From assembly GCA_011364965.1 (NCBI GenBank), contig RDOB01000011.1:1-51321 (forward strand): a DNA stretch of 51,321 nt, read 5' to 3'. The position numbers and the translations under genes are program-made. Under the pieces are notes generated by a model. It worked only from the letters and a program-made list of their open reading frames with translations. It ran no database searches and was not told where the DNA came from. Positions within the stretch are counted from its first letter, which is position 1; each line of letters begins with the position of its first letter. This DNA comes from Candidatus Heimdallarchaeota archaeon. Its GTDB lineage: Archaea; Asgardarchaeota; Heimdallarchaeia; Hodarchaeales; Hodarchaeaceae. Shown here piece after piece: positions 43,332-51,321 of the stretch.

Positions 43332-46300
43332 CTCCGTTCCCTCCGAGTCTTACGTTGAGAAGGTCTAAATCCCTTTGAAGATCTTATCCTCTCTTTAGTT
43401 GTAGATTTAGGATTCTTTTCTGATTCATTAAATTCTTCATTTACTCCTCTAATTCGATTCAAAATCCGTTGACGTTGAGAATAAGTAAGGGTACCGCCCA
43501 GAATCCCTAATATTAAAACGAAGGATAAAATGTCGGTTTGTGTAGGTACTTGGAGAAATTGATAAGACAAACTAGCCCAATTAACCGCGAGATCCTGAAT
43601 ATACAGCCGCAAATGATGCACTGAAAATACTCCTGCGTGTGGTAATGAAACATAGACCATATAATGAAGTTCATCTTCTTCACTTCCTATTCCTCCTTGG
43701 GGTAAGCTGAAACTACGAATAGAAAGCGATACATTCGACTTCCCATTCCAACTCGCAAGGACAATGGAAGGTTCTTCAGCAAAATAAATGGCCATAAGGT
43801 CATCCTGACCAGTAAAAGTTCCAGTGAATTGTAAAGTAACTTGACTGGCGGAAAAAGGAGTGTCATCAATTGTAAAAGTATACCTAACTATCTGGTTATT
43901 TCCAAGGAGGTCCTGCACGAAGATAATAAACTGATAGGTCCCTTCCAGAATGCTTGAGATGTTAATCACAACTCGTGTTGTATCAAAATAAGTCGGAAGA
44001 ACCTCAAATTCCCACTGATAATAGCTAGTCGCATTAACAGCTTCAGAAGCTGTAAATTCAATAACCTGACCAGTTTTAAGGGAGCTATGATTGCGAGGAG
44101 TAATAGTGATTTGAGGAGGGGAGCCATCTACGGTAAACCAACAGGTATACGTATTCATATTGGCTGCTTCATCGTAATAGAGGATCTCAATAGTATACTT
44201 CATTTCCGCAGCAGGTAAGGTTTGGGTGATAACATTCTGGACTAAAGAGAAGGATTGATTGTACCATGGATTAGTGCCTCGAAACCAGTGAAGCTCCGTA
44301 TATATGATTATTTCACTAAATGTAATTGTGACATTTGTTAAAGGTAGCTGAGGAGTATTACGGCGGGGAACACAGGAACTAACTGTTGGGTTGACATTAT
44401 CACGCCAAAAAAACCAGGAATCACGCTGTTGATTATGTACATAGTCTTTTGTGACAATCGTCAGGTTATTGAGGACATCTCCAAGAATCTTGGTGCTCAA
44501 GTGGAATGAATAACTCTCATTAGAAAGCAATAAAGACTGATTAGATGTGAAAGAACCATTATTCCATATAATGAATACATAAAGGACATCTTCATTAACT
44601 GCAATTGTAAAAGTCTCTTCGGATCGTATAAAGTATGTCATTCCCATATTAAGGGTTCCATCGCCACAAAAAGGGGGAATAGCCCGCGTTAGGGTGATCT
44701 CTGGGGCAGTACTATCAACTTGATAATAAATTGACTGATTAATTATTACAGAATCTCCAAGATCAAATTCGAGAAACAACTTAAGAGAAGCAGATACAAC
44801 AGGAACGGGGATTATGAGCTTCGATTGACCTACAAGCCATCCAGAGGTGAAAACTAGAAACCCATTCGAGCAATTAAGCCAAGAATAGCAATAATTATGT
44901 GGAGAATCTGTAAGATTCAATTCTACAAAGATCCCTCCTTGAATTCTAGACTGATTCGCGTTACTCAGCTCCTTTAATCCTATGCCCGTATAAAAGAGAA
45001 AGAGTTTCATATTCCAATTACACGCTGAATCCCGTACGAACACTTCCAAAATATGAGGATTGGACGCAACATTTTGTGGAATCGTGAACGAATAAAGGGA
45101 GTTAGAGGGGGATACTGAGGTGTTTATGTTCTCATCCCAGTTGAAAAGTAACTCTGTAGGAGTCTCATTGAATGCAACTTGAAATACAAATGGTGCATGA
45201 ATAACGCTCATATTCTCGAGAATCTGTAAATTAATAGAGATAGATTCCTCATCACGAGTGAAATGAAACGTAAGATTAGCCCAGATTGTATCTTTTCCTT
45301 CGACATTCAATATTAAAATTGTTTCTTTTTCAATTGAATTAGACCACTCACTTAAAGAAGTAAGAAAGAAAGCTGTATTCAAGGTCTCCAGAGGAGTATC
45401 AGCCCCCCATTGCGATACCACTAGAGGGAGGACTTCTCCAAAAGTGAAATTTAAAGGGGAATCAGACCGAATATGACTATTATTAGAATATTCTTGGAGG
45501 ATAATGTGAGGTAGAACAGCCCATTGAAAGAATTGACGTGTCCACCTGCGTTGAGTATCTTCGAGATACACGGTGAGATTGTGAATACCAGAGGAGGAAG
45601 GGATTGAAGGAAGGTAAGTCGTATTATACATTGAGGTATCTACATTAAATAAAATCGTACGCCATTCGTTGGCGTTTAGCTGGTAGGCAATTGGAGTACC
45701 TTGCTCAACGAGAGACCCATTGAGAGGAGTAATGAGAATAATTCCCAAAGAGATATTATATCCCCCGATATATTCTGCAAGATTTCCTGCTTCATCAGTT
45801 GCTTCGATTTTGAGTGTACTAAATCCGTATGTCGAGGGGAGAAGTACCCAATAAGGATTATCTCCATAAAGAGGAGCAGAAATACTATTGATTTTTCCCC
45901 ATAACATCTGAGGGGTCTCGGTTAATGTGATCGTTACATTAGTTGAAGGCAAAACAGTCCCATTAGTTGGAGACACGATGATCCCAATCGGAGTATTATC
46001 AATCTCAAACAAAAAAATCCAGAGCTCATAGGATCCAACTGCTTTTTCAACGTTCACATGCAAAACATGGATGCCTTCGCTTGAAGGGGTGGGGTCAATT
46101 ACACCACTGTATGAGCATGCATCCCATGCATAGAGGGCATTATAAGGATTGGAAAATTGGAACGCAATTAAAACCCCAGATTGAAGCACACTATTATTGG
46201 GGGGAATACTACGAACAGCAAAACTGATGTCATATTCTAAATAAGTATGATTAAGGTTTCCATCGACATCAGAGAGGTAAACCTCAAGTAAATGTACTCC

Positions 46301-46912
46301 AGAGGGTAATTCTACAATTAAATTTAACGAAGAGGCGTTAAAGGCAATATCTTGAAATGGATTCGCGTCCCACCGGAACTGACTGTTTGTGACATTTTCA
46401 GAGAAATCAATTTGAAGGGATGAGAACGCAGGGAGAGTACTCATATTAGCATGAGAGAGGGAGAACTGTGGACTGTGGGTGTCGTAATAGAACCGAAATA
46501 TTCGAGAGATCCAAGTGGTCACATTAGTGGGAGTATAAACAAATAATAAAATCCAAGCTTCAATCCCAACAATATTGGGATCGTAAAGGATAAAATATTC
46601 ATTTTGTACCACAAAACTAGAATTTGAAGCTTCCAGCTCCCAATGGTAGAGAACGGTATTATTAAAAGACTCTAGAAGTTGAAATAATAATTCAGAACCT
46701 AATGTGACATGGGAATTATTCTCAGGAGTCTGAAGAATAATATCAGTACCCTGATCTATTTGTAAACGAGGAGGGAATACTGGTATTGCTGAAAAGTCTG
46801 TCTTATGTTTCAAACTCTGACTTAAAGCAGGAAATTGCGCTATGCAAATAATAAGAATGAAAATAATCGTTAAATAAAAGTCTTGAATTCTTCTATACTT
46901 AATGAAAAGCAT
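43328..46912 (-). CDS. Giant Ig-like repeat surface protein (adhesin-like)
   Basis: A 1194-residue type I membrane protein. A signal segment lies at about 13-30, and the outer part is built of beta-sandwich units of about 90-110 residues. Each unit tends to open with a pattern like TPIGIIVSPTNGTVL, APEITLTRAIPP or PPQITITPRNHSSL, then a NVTITFSE-type strand, and ends with YDEAANMNTY-type or TDEAGNLAEY-type sequence. These are hallmarks of Ig-like/Big domains. There are roughly ten units with many N-glycosylation-type sites. A helix at about 1130-1150 precedes a basic tail of about 45 residues. The protease gene follows it by overlap. A TATA-like element lies upstream. Confidence 0.75.
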   Translation of the reverse strand: MLFIKYRRIQDFYLTIIFILIICIAQFPALSQSLKHKTDFSAIPVFPPRLQIDQGTDIILQTPENNSHVTLGSELLFQLLESFNNTVLYHWELEASNSSFVVQNEYFILYDPNIVGIEAWILLFVYTPTNVTTWISRIFRFYYDTHSPQFSLSHANMSTLPAFSSLQIDFSENVTNSQFRWDANPFQDIAFNASSLNLIVELPSGVHLLEVYLSDVDGNLNHTYLEYDISFAVRSIPPNNSVLQSGVLIAFQFSNPYNALYAWDACSYSGVIDPTPSSEGIHVLHVNVEKAVGSYELWIFLFEIDNTPIGIIVSPTNGTVLPSTNVTITLTETPQMLWGKINSISAPLYGDNPYWVLLPSTYGFSTLKIEATDEAGNLAEYIGGYNISLGIILITPLNGSLVEQGTPIAYQLNANEWRTILFNVDTSMYNTTYLPSIPSSSGIHNLTVYLEDTQRRWTRQFFQWAVLPHIILQEYSNNSHIRSDSPLNFTFGEVLPLVVSQWGADTPLETLNTAFFLTSLSEWSNSIEKETILILNVEGKDTIWANLTFHFTRDEESISINLQILENMSVIHAPFVFQVAFNETPTELLFNWDENINTSVSPSNSLYSFTIPQNVASNPHILEVFVRDSACNWNMKLFLFYTGIGLKELSNANQSRIQGGIFVELNLTDSPHNYCYSWLNCSNGFLVFTSGWLVGQSKLIIPVPVVSASLKLFLEFDLGDSVIINQSIYYQVDSTAPEITLTRAIPPFCGDGTLNMGMTYFIRSEETFTIAVNEDVLYVFIIWNNGSFTSNQSLLLSNESYSFHLSTKILGDVLNNLTIVTKDYVHNQQRDSWFFWRDNVNPTVSSCVPRRNTPQLPLTNVTITFSEIIIYTELHWFRGTNPWYNQSFSLVQNVITQTLPAAEMKYTIEILYYDEAANMNTYTCWFTVDGSPPQITITPRNHSSLKTGQVIEFTASEAVNATSYYQWEFEVLPTYFDTTRVVINISSILEGTYQFIIFVQDLLGNNQIVRYTFTIDDTPFSASQVTLQFTGTFTGQDDLMAIYFAEEPSIVLASWNGKSNVSLSIRSFSLPQGGIGSEEDELHYMVYVSLPHAGVFSVHHLRLYIQDLAVNWASLSYQFLQVPTQTDILSFVLILGILGGTLTYSQRQRILNRIRGVNEEFNESEKNPKSTTKERIRSSKGFRPSQRKTRRERR

Positions 46913-46997
46913 TTTGGATTAACTCCCGAACTTCTGGTCAACAATGATCCTGAGACCCGACCCACAAAATCGGAGCCTCTCACTAGATTAAATATCT

Positions 46998-47007
46998 TCT
47001 TTATATA
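46998..47007 (-). promoter_or_regulatory. TATA box of the adhesin/protease operon
   Basis: The minus strand reads GTATATAAAG, preceded by GCGA (BRE-like), about 90 bp before the ATG at 46912. It is a clear TATA match. Confidence 0.5.
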
Positions 47008-47079
47008 CTCGCAATGACCAAACCAAAATACAACGAAAGGAATAAGAAGGATGATAACTAAAATATAATCTTTTTTTGA

Positions 47080-47912
47080 TTATAGGAATGAATCCACTCC
47101 ATATGGTTCAACCTTAATGGTATATCTTCTTTGAAACCATTGTTCGATATAGAAATGATTACCTTGCCAACAAAAAGCAATGAGAAATAGGAGAAATAGG
47201 GTATAGAGGGGGGAATTCATATCACTTTTTGTTAGTATAATACCCAAAATGGAAGCTGAAAGCCCAATGTATGTGAAAAAGAAGGTAATTTTATTGATAC
47301 GGGACTTGAGTAACTCAAGTATCCAGTTTTGAACATTTACATTCTCGAAAAGAATGGATAATGAGGTTAAGCAGATAATCATTACAACCGAACCAATAAA
47401 AGAAGGAAGATGAGAGATTAAGAAGGTTGGGATGGTATTCATTGAAATATGTCATAAAATAGTTGACAAAAAACCAAAACGAAGAAATAAGCCTCCATAA
47501 ATGACTCCGCCCACAAAGTAATACAGAAATGATTGAGTTCCCCAAGTAGATAGGTGTGAATTGGCAAAGTAGATGGATGAAATCATTATGACTACACCTT
47601 GCAGTCCTCTTATTGCACAAAAGGTCTTATTCTTCCTTATTTGAGACGGAAATAACCGAATTGGATAAGTAAGATCCTTTTGCTTAAAACCAAAAAAAAT
47701 AGAGCAAATAGAGCCAAATCTAATACTCCAATAATTAATCCACGAAAAAATATCTCTTCAAATATAGGTCCGTTCACAGTAAATAGCAAAAATTGCGCAA
47801 GAAATTGTTCATAGGGTAAAGTAGCGTTTGGGGGGAATAAATACTCTATAAACATTCTTAAAAATTCTGGAAACAGAAACAGTCCTGAATACCCCAAATG
47901 AAATCTCCTCAT
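47080..47912 (-). pseudogene. CPBP (CAAX-like) intramembrane protease, broken by a frameshift and a stop
   Basis: The first part (47637-47912) carries the diagnostic NGPIFEEIFFRGLIIGVL (EExxxR motif). In a T8 run (plus-strand A8 at 47692-47699) the frame shifts. With one more T, the protein continues as FGFKQKDLTYPIRLFPSQ, then GVVIMISSIYFANSHL (second motif, with the His) and YYFVGGVIYGGLFLRFG. An in-frame TGA (47452-47454) then sits just before HISMNTIP, the third conserved His region. Downstream, about 115 further residues stay open in the same frame to 47080. The frame is also open upstream of the ATG to 47979, with coding-like sequence but no standard start. Two lesions make it a pseudogene unless one is an assembly error. 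Confidence 0.72.
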
Positions 47913-48201
47913 TGACTCTTCATCCCTTCGTGTTATTACTCCTATTATGGTCTCAATAATGATTCTAATTAAATTTTCTTATTCACCTTGAAATGTATGG
48001 ACCTCTTGTCCATTCTTAAAAAAAACAATCGAAATGGAGGGAGTGGTTCTCCATACAGAACTCCAATAGGAATTCCTCTAGCTGATACTATGAAAATTCA
48101 TTCAATCTAAAGCAACCTTACAAAAAATATATGTACTTTCTTAATAAAAAAAGTATAAATGAAGGAATTATCCAAAAAATAGAAGAACCTTTTTCAGATG
48201 C

Positions 48202-48900
48202 ATGGGGAATCGAGAAGTGAAGTTTATATGGAAAGATTGGGATTGGTATAGTGTTATGAAATTAATATTTCTTCTCCTAGCAATATTAATAGGAGAAGAA
48301 ATTCAGAGAATTATACTATATCCTGAAGTAGCACTCATTGTGAGCGATGGGGTTATATTTCTATTTCAGTGTTTTGGATTTAATGCTGCTAGAATTGAAA
48401 CCCCAAAGGGGATAGGGGTCGTTTTCTATGATCATTTCAATCCGACAGATGTGGAAGTCCTCCACGCCTTAATGAACGCAGGTTGTATAGTTTTTTCACT
48501 CTTCCTTGCTCTAGCCATGGATTATAACCTTCACAATTTAAAATTATATTTTATAAAAGACAATAAAGATACTAAGCAACTAATACGCCATTTCCTCATA
48601 AGTGGTATGGTATTAATTCTGTTCTTTCCATCCACGTTCGTTAGATTTTTGGTAATACTGCTTATATTTCTTCTATTATGGAATACACCACTCTGGCCAT
48701 TACATTATGCCATCGGCCATGATTTGATGGGGAATTGGACCCTGATCTTCGGAACAATCATCCTTTATTGTGTTTTCATGTATAGAGATTATTGGAAGAC
48801 GCAAATATCCAAAACTTGGTTTCATTTTCAATCTTTTATACAATTGATGACTAGATCAGCAGGATTAATTGAAAGTAAAGAAAATGACCAAAGAGAATGA
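48202..48900 (+). CDS. Candidate archaeosortase/exosortase-like membrane protein
   Basis: A 232-residue protein with about six membrane segments. A cysteine in the outer half of a helix (C95, HALMNAGCIVFSL), an arginine in PSTFVRFL (R148) and histidines in HYAIGHDLMGNW (H168, H173) keep the Cys-Arg-His order and spacing of the exosortase/archaeosortase family. The sequence is divergent, so this is an inference. Such enzymes cut and transfer C-terminal tails like that of the protein at 35008-35868. The last 17 bp overlap a small ORF. The region around it is decaying. Confidence 0.5.
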   Translation: MGNREVKFIWKDWDWYSVMKLIFLLLAILIGEEIQRIILYPEVALIVSDGVIFLFQCFGFNAARIETPKGIGVVFYDHFNPTDVEVLHALMNAGCIVFSLFLALAMDYNLHNLKLYFIKDNKDTKQLIRHFLISGMVLILFFPSTFVRFLVILLIFLLLWNTPLWPLHYAIGHDLMGNWTLIFGTIILYCVFMYRDYWKTQISKTWFHFQSFIQLMTRSAGLIESKENDQRE

Positions 48901-49172
48901 AGAAGAGAGACGAAAAGAACTTCGGGAACTCCTCTCGACACTTAGACTCCCTGATATAGCATTATTCCAACAATCATAGAAAAAAAAGGAGACGATGTCC
49001 TTTGAAGAGTTTTCACAATTTAACTTTGATAAAGAGTTAGTATTATTTGAGTACATTAGTAAATGGTTTTTTATCCTATATGTGCAATGGTAGCAATCCG
49101 TTTAAAGCAGAAAAAATTGCTGGTATCATCGTTCTTTATATATGGATGAACCAGAAGAAACCCAAAAAATGA
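48884..49172 (+). pseudogene. Small coding-like remnant with a stop and a frameshift
   Basis: From an ATG at 48884 (overlapping the sortase-like gene end) comes a charged 31-residue stretch ending in LRLPDIALFQQS and a TAG at 48977-48979. The same frame resumes (an ATG at 48995, with GGAG before it) as MSFEEFSQFNFDKELV until a TAG at 49091. The +1 frame after a T6 run (49067-49072) continues with GSNPFKAEKIAGIIVLYIW to a TGA at 49170-49172. Three pieces in order suggest one decayed or wrongly assembled small gene. The family is unknown. Confidence 0.35.
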
Positions 49173-49249
49173 GTTATTGGGATTTAATTGTATGGAAAAT
49201 GCAAAGAATGGAAAATGAGGTTGAGATAGAGGAATTTTCAATTGATTGA
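49142..49249 (+). CDS. Possible 35-residue peptide
   Basis: ATG at 49142 to TGA at 49247-49249. An acidic peptide with SYWDLIVWKMQRM, overlapping the preceding remnant in another frame and ending 41 bp before the large terminal gene. No clear ribosome binding site. It may be real, but short-frame chance is high. Confidence 0.2.
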   Translation: MDEPEETQKMSYWDLIVWKMQRMENEVEIEEFSID

Positions 49250-49290
49250 CTTAGTTGATGGTTGCAAATATTCTACGAGGGAAGTAATGA

Positions 49291-51321
49291 ATGAATAATC
49301 TTCTGAATGAATCAATCCTAGTTGATTTAACTGAGGTATATATTCGACCAGTCAAAGTTCTCTGGCTTATTCCCCCTTCTAAGGATCTTTCTACTTTTAA
49401 GAAATTATGTTCTGTTGTCTCACGTTTATGGGGTGGAGTAGGGCACTGTATGGTTCCTCAAATAGATTTCCCACCTAATTCTCCATGGTATTCAATCATA
49501 AAAAAATATGACCCTGATATTTTTGTATACGATGATTCGGTGTCTACAAAGGCAATAGTGCCTCATAATATGACGGCTTTTTCTCTAACTTATTCAAACA
49601 TTGATAAAAATGCTAAAGAAGGCTTTACTAGTACTTTTGGACTTGGAATGAATCTTCATAAGTTTGAAAGGTATATGAAATTTAATTATAGTCTTGTTCA
49701 TAAAAAAAATTACTATTGGCATATTGTATTGGGAGATCCCCCCTCAAAATACGAGGATTATGATATAAATGGTAATAAGAATGATTATAGATATGTGTAC
49801 TACACAGAAGATGTCTCTGTTTTTTTCCACCATATACCACCATCTATTGAAGCTCATACTATCCAAACATATAAGAATTCAATGAAATCTCATAGATATA
49901 GAAGAAATGAAGGTTATAAGAGGGATATAATCTACAATATCCGTGATGCTACAACAATAGGTTTAGTTAAGCAATTGGATAAAATTCCAAAGGAATACAT
50001 GAATTCTTACTTTGATGGTAATATTGTGGTAGTTGGGGACTATAAAAATATTGAGACAATTGCTCTTTACTGGAATCTAAGAATTAGTTTCAGAAATACA
50101 TTCTTGCTTTGTCAGGAGAAAATAATTAAGGATATTGATATTCTAATAAAGGAAAAAGCTATTATTTCACTGATCAGTATAGAAATTAGTCTTAGTATTT
50201 TAAAGGAAATAAAAACAGATTTGATGGAAAAATTTGACAATATTAAAATTGAAATCTTAACCCTAGATCAATTACATTCAATCCCCTTTCAAAAATATTG
50301 TTGGGATCGACTGGGAATTGCATTAGAACCCATCACAATAGTTTCAAATGAAATTAAGACTTCATTAAGAACTGTAAATGAGTTTCTAAATGAGTTATAT
50401 GCTACAGTAGGGAAAATAAATTTTGTAACAGAGCTAAGGTTTAAATCAAAGAAATTTCCGAAAAGAATGATATTAAGTGAGCTATTTGACAGTTCTCGAC
50501 GTACCAGAGTAACATCATCGAATGACCTAGCGATCTATCTTAGTGACGAGGATATAAGTCCAACATTAGGAAATGCTCATTTGACAAGGAGTTTTACGTT
50601 CAGTTTATCCTTTCCAACCCCGCTTACGATTCTAGAGACAATTTGCCTGAAATCTCTAAAGAATAATTTCCAAAAAGTTGAACTTTCCAATTTAGGTAAA
50701 TTAACAACTCGCTTTATTCATTTAGCAGGCTCTTTAGAAGAAACTATTAGACTAATCAATAATGAAGGGTGTCTTGAAATTGTTTCTGCCTTTATTAGAA
50801 GGAAAAAAGATAAGAACCAAACACTAGTAAAAGATGATTTTTCTTACAATGGATTAATTAACCAAATAAAAAAATCTAAACGAATCAAACTTTTTGAAGA
50901 GCAGTTATTTCGAGATGGACTATTAGAATTGATAAAGAAAGAGTATATTATTCAAGGATTAACACTGAAATGTACTTCTTGCAGCAACAAAGATTGGTAT
51001 CATCTGGAAGGCATCACAAATAACTACAAATGTAATAGATGTGGTTCTAATAACTTTGTCGGATTGAAACCAAATTGGGCTTACAGATTAAATCAGCTGG
51101 TTTTTAATGTTCTCTCAGAAAGCTCAAATTTAACATTAGAAACTATAATTGATTTGAAATCCATTTCTCAAAAGTCTTTTGAGTTCATCCCGGAATTTGA
51201 GATTTATTATACAAACAGAACAAACGAAAGAAAAAAATATGAAATCGACCTTTTTGTTATAAAGGACGGTAAATTAATAATCGGAGAAACCAAACAATCA
51301 CTTTATGGATTCGATACAGCA
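49291..51321 (+). CDS. Large protein with zinc ribbon and PD-(D/E)xK nuclease-like domain, 3' partial
   Basis: The frame is open from the ATG at 49291 to the window end (677 codons, no stop), with GAGG about 10 nt before it. The N-terminal part starts VKVLWLIPPSKDL, then a Trp/Gly-rich SRLWGGVGHCMVP and a KKYDPDIFVYDD stretch. The middle is long, mixed alpha/beta and unfamiliar. C561, C564, C581 and C584 form a zinc ribbon (KCTSC and CNRCG). The C-terminal section then reads FIPEFEIYY and EIDLFVIKDGKLIIGETK, placing D653, E666 and K668 as a D-x12-ExK nuclease core. The domain is cut by the window edge. The build suits a DNA-acting defence or restriction-type protein. Function unproven. Confidence 0.72.
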   Translation, partial: MNNLLNESILVDLTEVYIRPVKVLWLIPPSKDLSTFKKLCSVVSRLWGGVGHCMVPQIDFPPNSPWYSIIKKYDPDIFVYDDSVSTKAIVPHNMTAFSLTYSNIDKNAKEGFTSTFGLGMNLHKFERYMKFNYSLVHKKNYYWHIVLGDPPSKYEDYDINGNKNDYRYVYYTEDVSVFFHHIPPSIEAHTIQTYKNSMKSHRYRRNEGYKRDIIYNIRDATTIGLVKQLDKIPKEYMNSYFDGNIVVVGDYKNIETIALYWNLRISFRNTFLLCQEKIIKDIDILIKEKAIISLISIEISLSILKEIKTDLMEKFDNIKIEILTLDQLHSIPFQKYCWDRLGIALEPITIVSNEIKTSLRTVNEFLNELYATVGKINFVTELRFKSKKFPKRMILSELFDSSRRTRVTSSNDLAIYLSDEDISPTLGNAHLTRSFTFSLSFPTPLTILETICLKSLKNNFQKVELSNLGKLTTRFIHLAGSLEETIRLINNEGCLEIVSAFIRRKKDKNQTLVKDDFSYNGLINQIKKSKRIKLFEEQLFRDGLLELIKKEYIIQGLTLKCTSCSNKDWYHLEGITNNYKCNRCGSNNFVGLKPNWAYRLNQLVFNVLSESSNLTLETIIDLKSISQKSFEFIPEFEIYYTNRTNERKKYEIDLFVIKDGKLIIGETKQSLYGFDTA

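Noticed and set aside
47452..47454. TGA as a possible recoded (selenocysteine or Trp) codon in the CPBP gene
   Set aside because: TGA serves as a normal stop in several ATGA overlaps in the window, no SECIS-like structure was seen, and the same gene has a second lesion.
48977..48979. TAG as a possible pyrrolysine codon in the small remnant
   Set aside because: TAG ends many ordinary genes here, no pyrrolysine genes are seen, and a further frameshift downstream points to decay.
48865..49056. 63-codon minus-strand frame opposite the sortase-like gene end
   Set aside because: It is a low-complexity Ser/Phe/Asn-rich shadow of charged plus-strand coding sequence.

Overview
This AT-rich window is a stretch of an archaeal chromosome. 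The archaeal markers are the two-subunit replicative primase (PriS and PriL), a Hef-type helicase/nuclease, a coenzyme F420 biosynthesis operon, and TATA-box-like promoters. Long type I surface proteins, a sortase-like membrane protein and polytopic zinc-ribbon proteins would fit an Asgard (Heimdallarchaeia-like) or related uncultivated lineage. That lineage call is a guess, because no single gene here is diagnostic. I saw no rRNA, tRNA, CRISPR array or insertion sequence.

Layout. 1-15.1 kb is mostly surface-glycan chemistry. A nucleotide-sugar dehydrogenase (cut by the window start), a PIG-L deacetylase, an ATP-grasp ligase and a Wzx/MATE-like flippase run on the plus strand. Three glycosyltransferases, a YbhN/LPG-synthase-TM membrane protein and a mannose-1-phosphate guanylyltransferase follow. 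An SsuABC/TauABC-type ABC importer with a substrate-binding protein and a nearby HTH regulator sits inside this region (5.9-10.5 kb). A lone receiver-domain protein lies at 15.1-15.5 kb.

15.6-20.3 kb is a minus-strand F420 operon in the order cofD, Dus-like TIM barrel, cofC, cofG, cofH. The start of cofH is abnormal: family-like sequence continues upstream of the only standard start codon and reaches the end of cofG in the -1 frame. A lipoate-protein ligase is transcribed divergently. 21.7-34.3 kb carries pyrrolidone-carboxylate peptidase, two methyltransferases, the primase pair, a PHP phosphoesterase, a second YbhN-like protein, a GT-C-like membrane protein, two small proteins, Hef and a possible LURP-one-like protein.

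34.3-47 kb is devoted to the cell surface. A plus-strand three-gene operon encodes a secreted CBM9/DOMON-like protein, a secreted alpha/alpha-barrel protein and an 1144-residue polytopic zinc-ribbon protein. A minus-strand operon then encodes a 1194-residue Ig-like repeat protein and a membrane-anchored HExxHxxGxxH (metzincin-type) protease.

47-51.3 kb looks like an accessory and partly decaying region. It holds a broken CPBP-family protease (one frameshift, one in-frame TGA), a candidate archaeosortase and remnants of small genes. Its last feature is a gene of at least 677 codons that runs off the window. That gene carries a zinc ribbon and a PD-(D/E)xK nuclease-like motif. It and the cofG/cofH junction are the most interesting items here.
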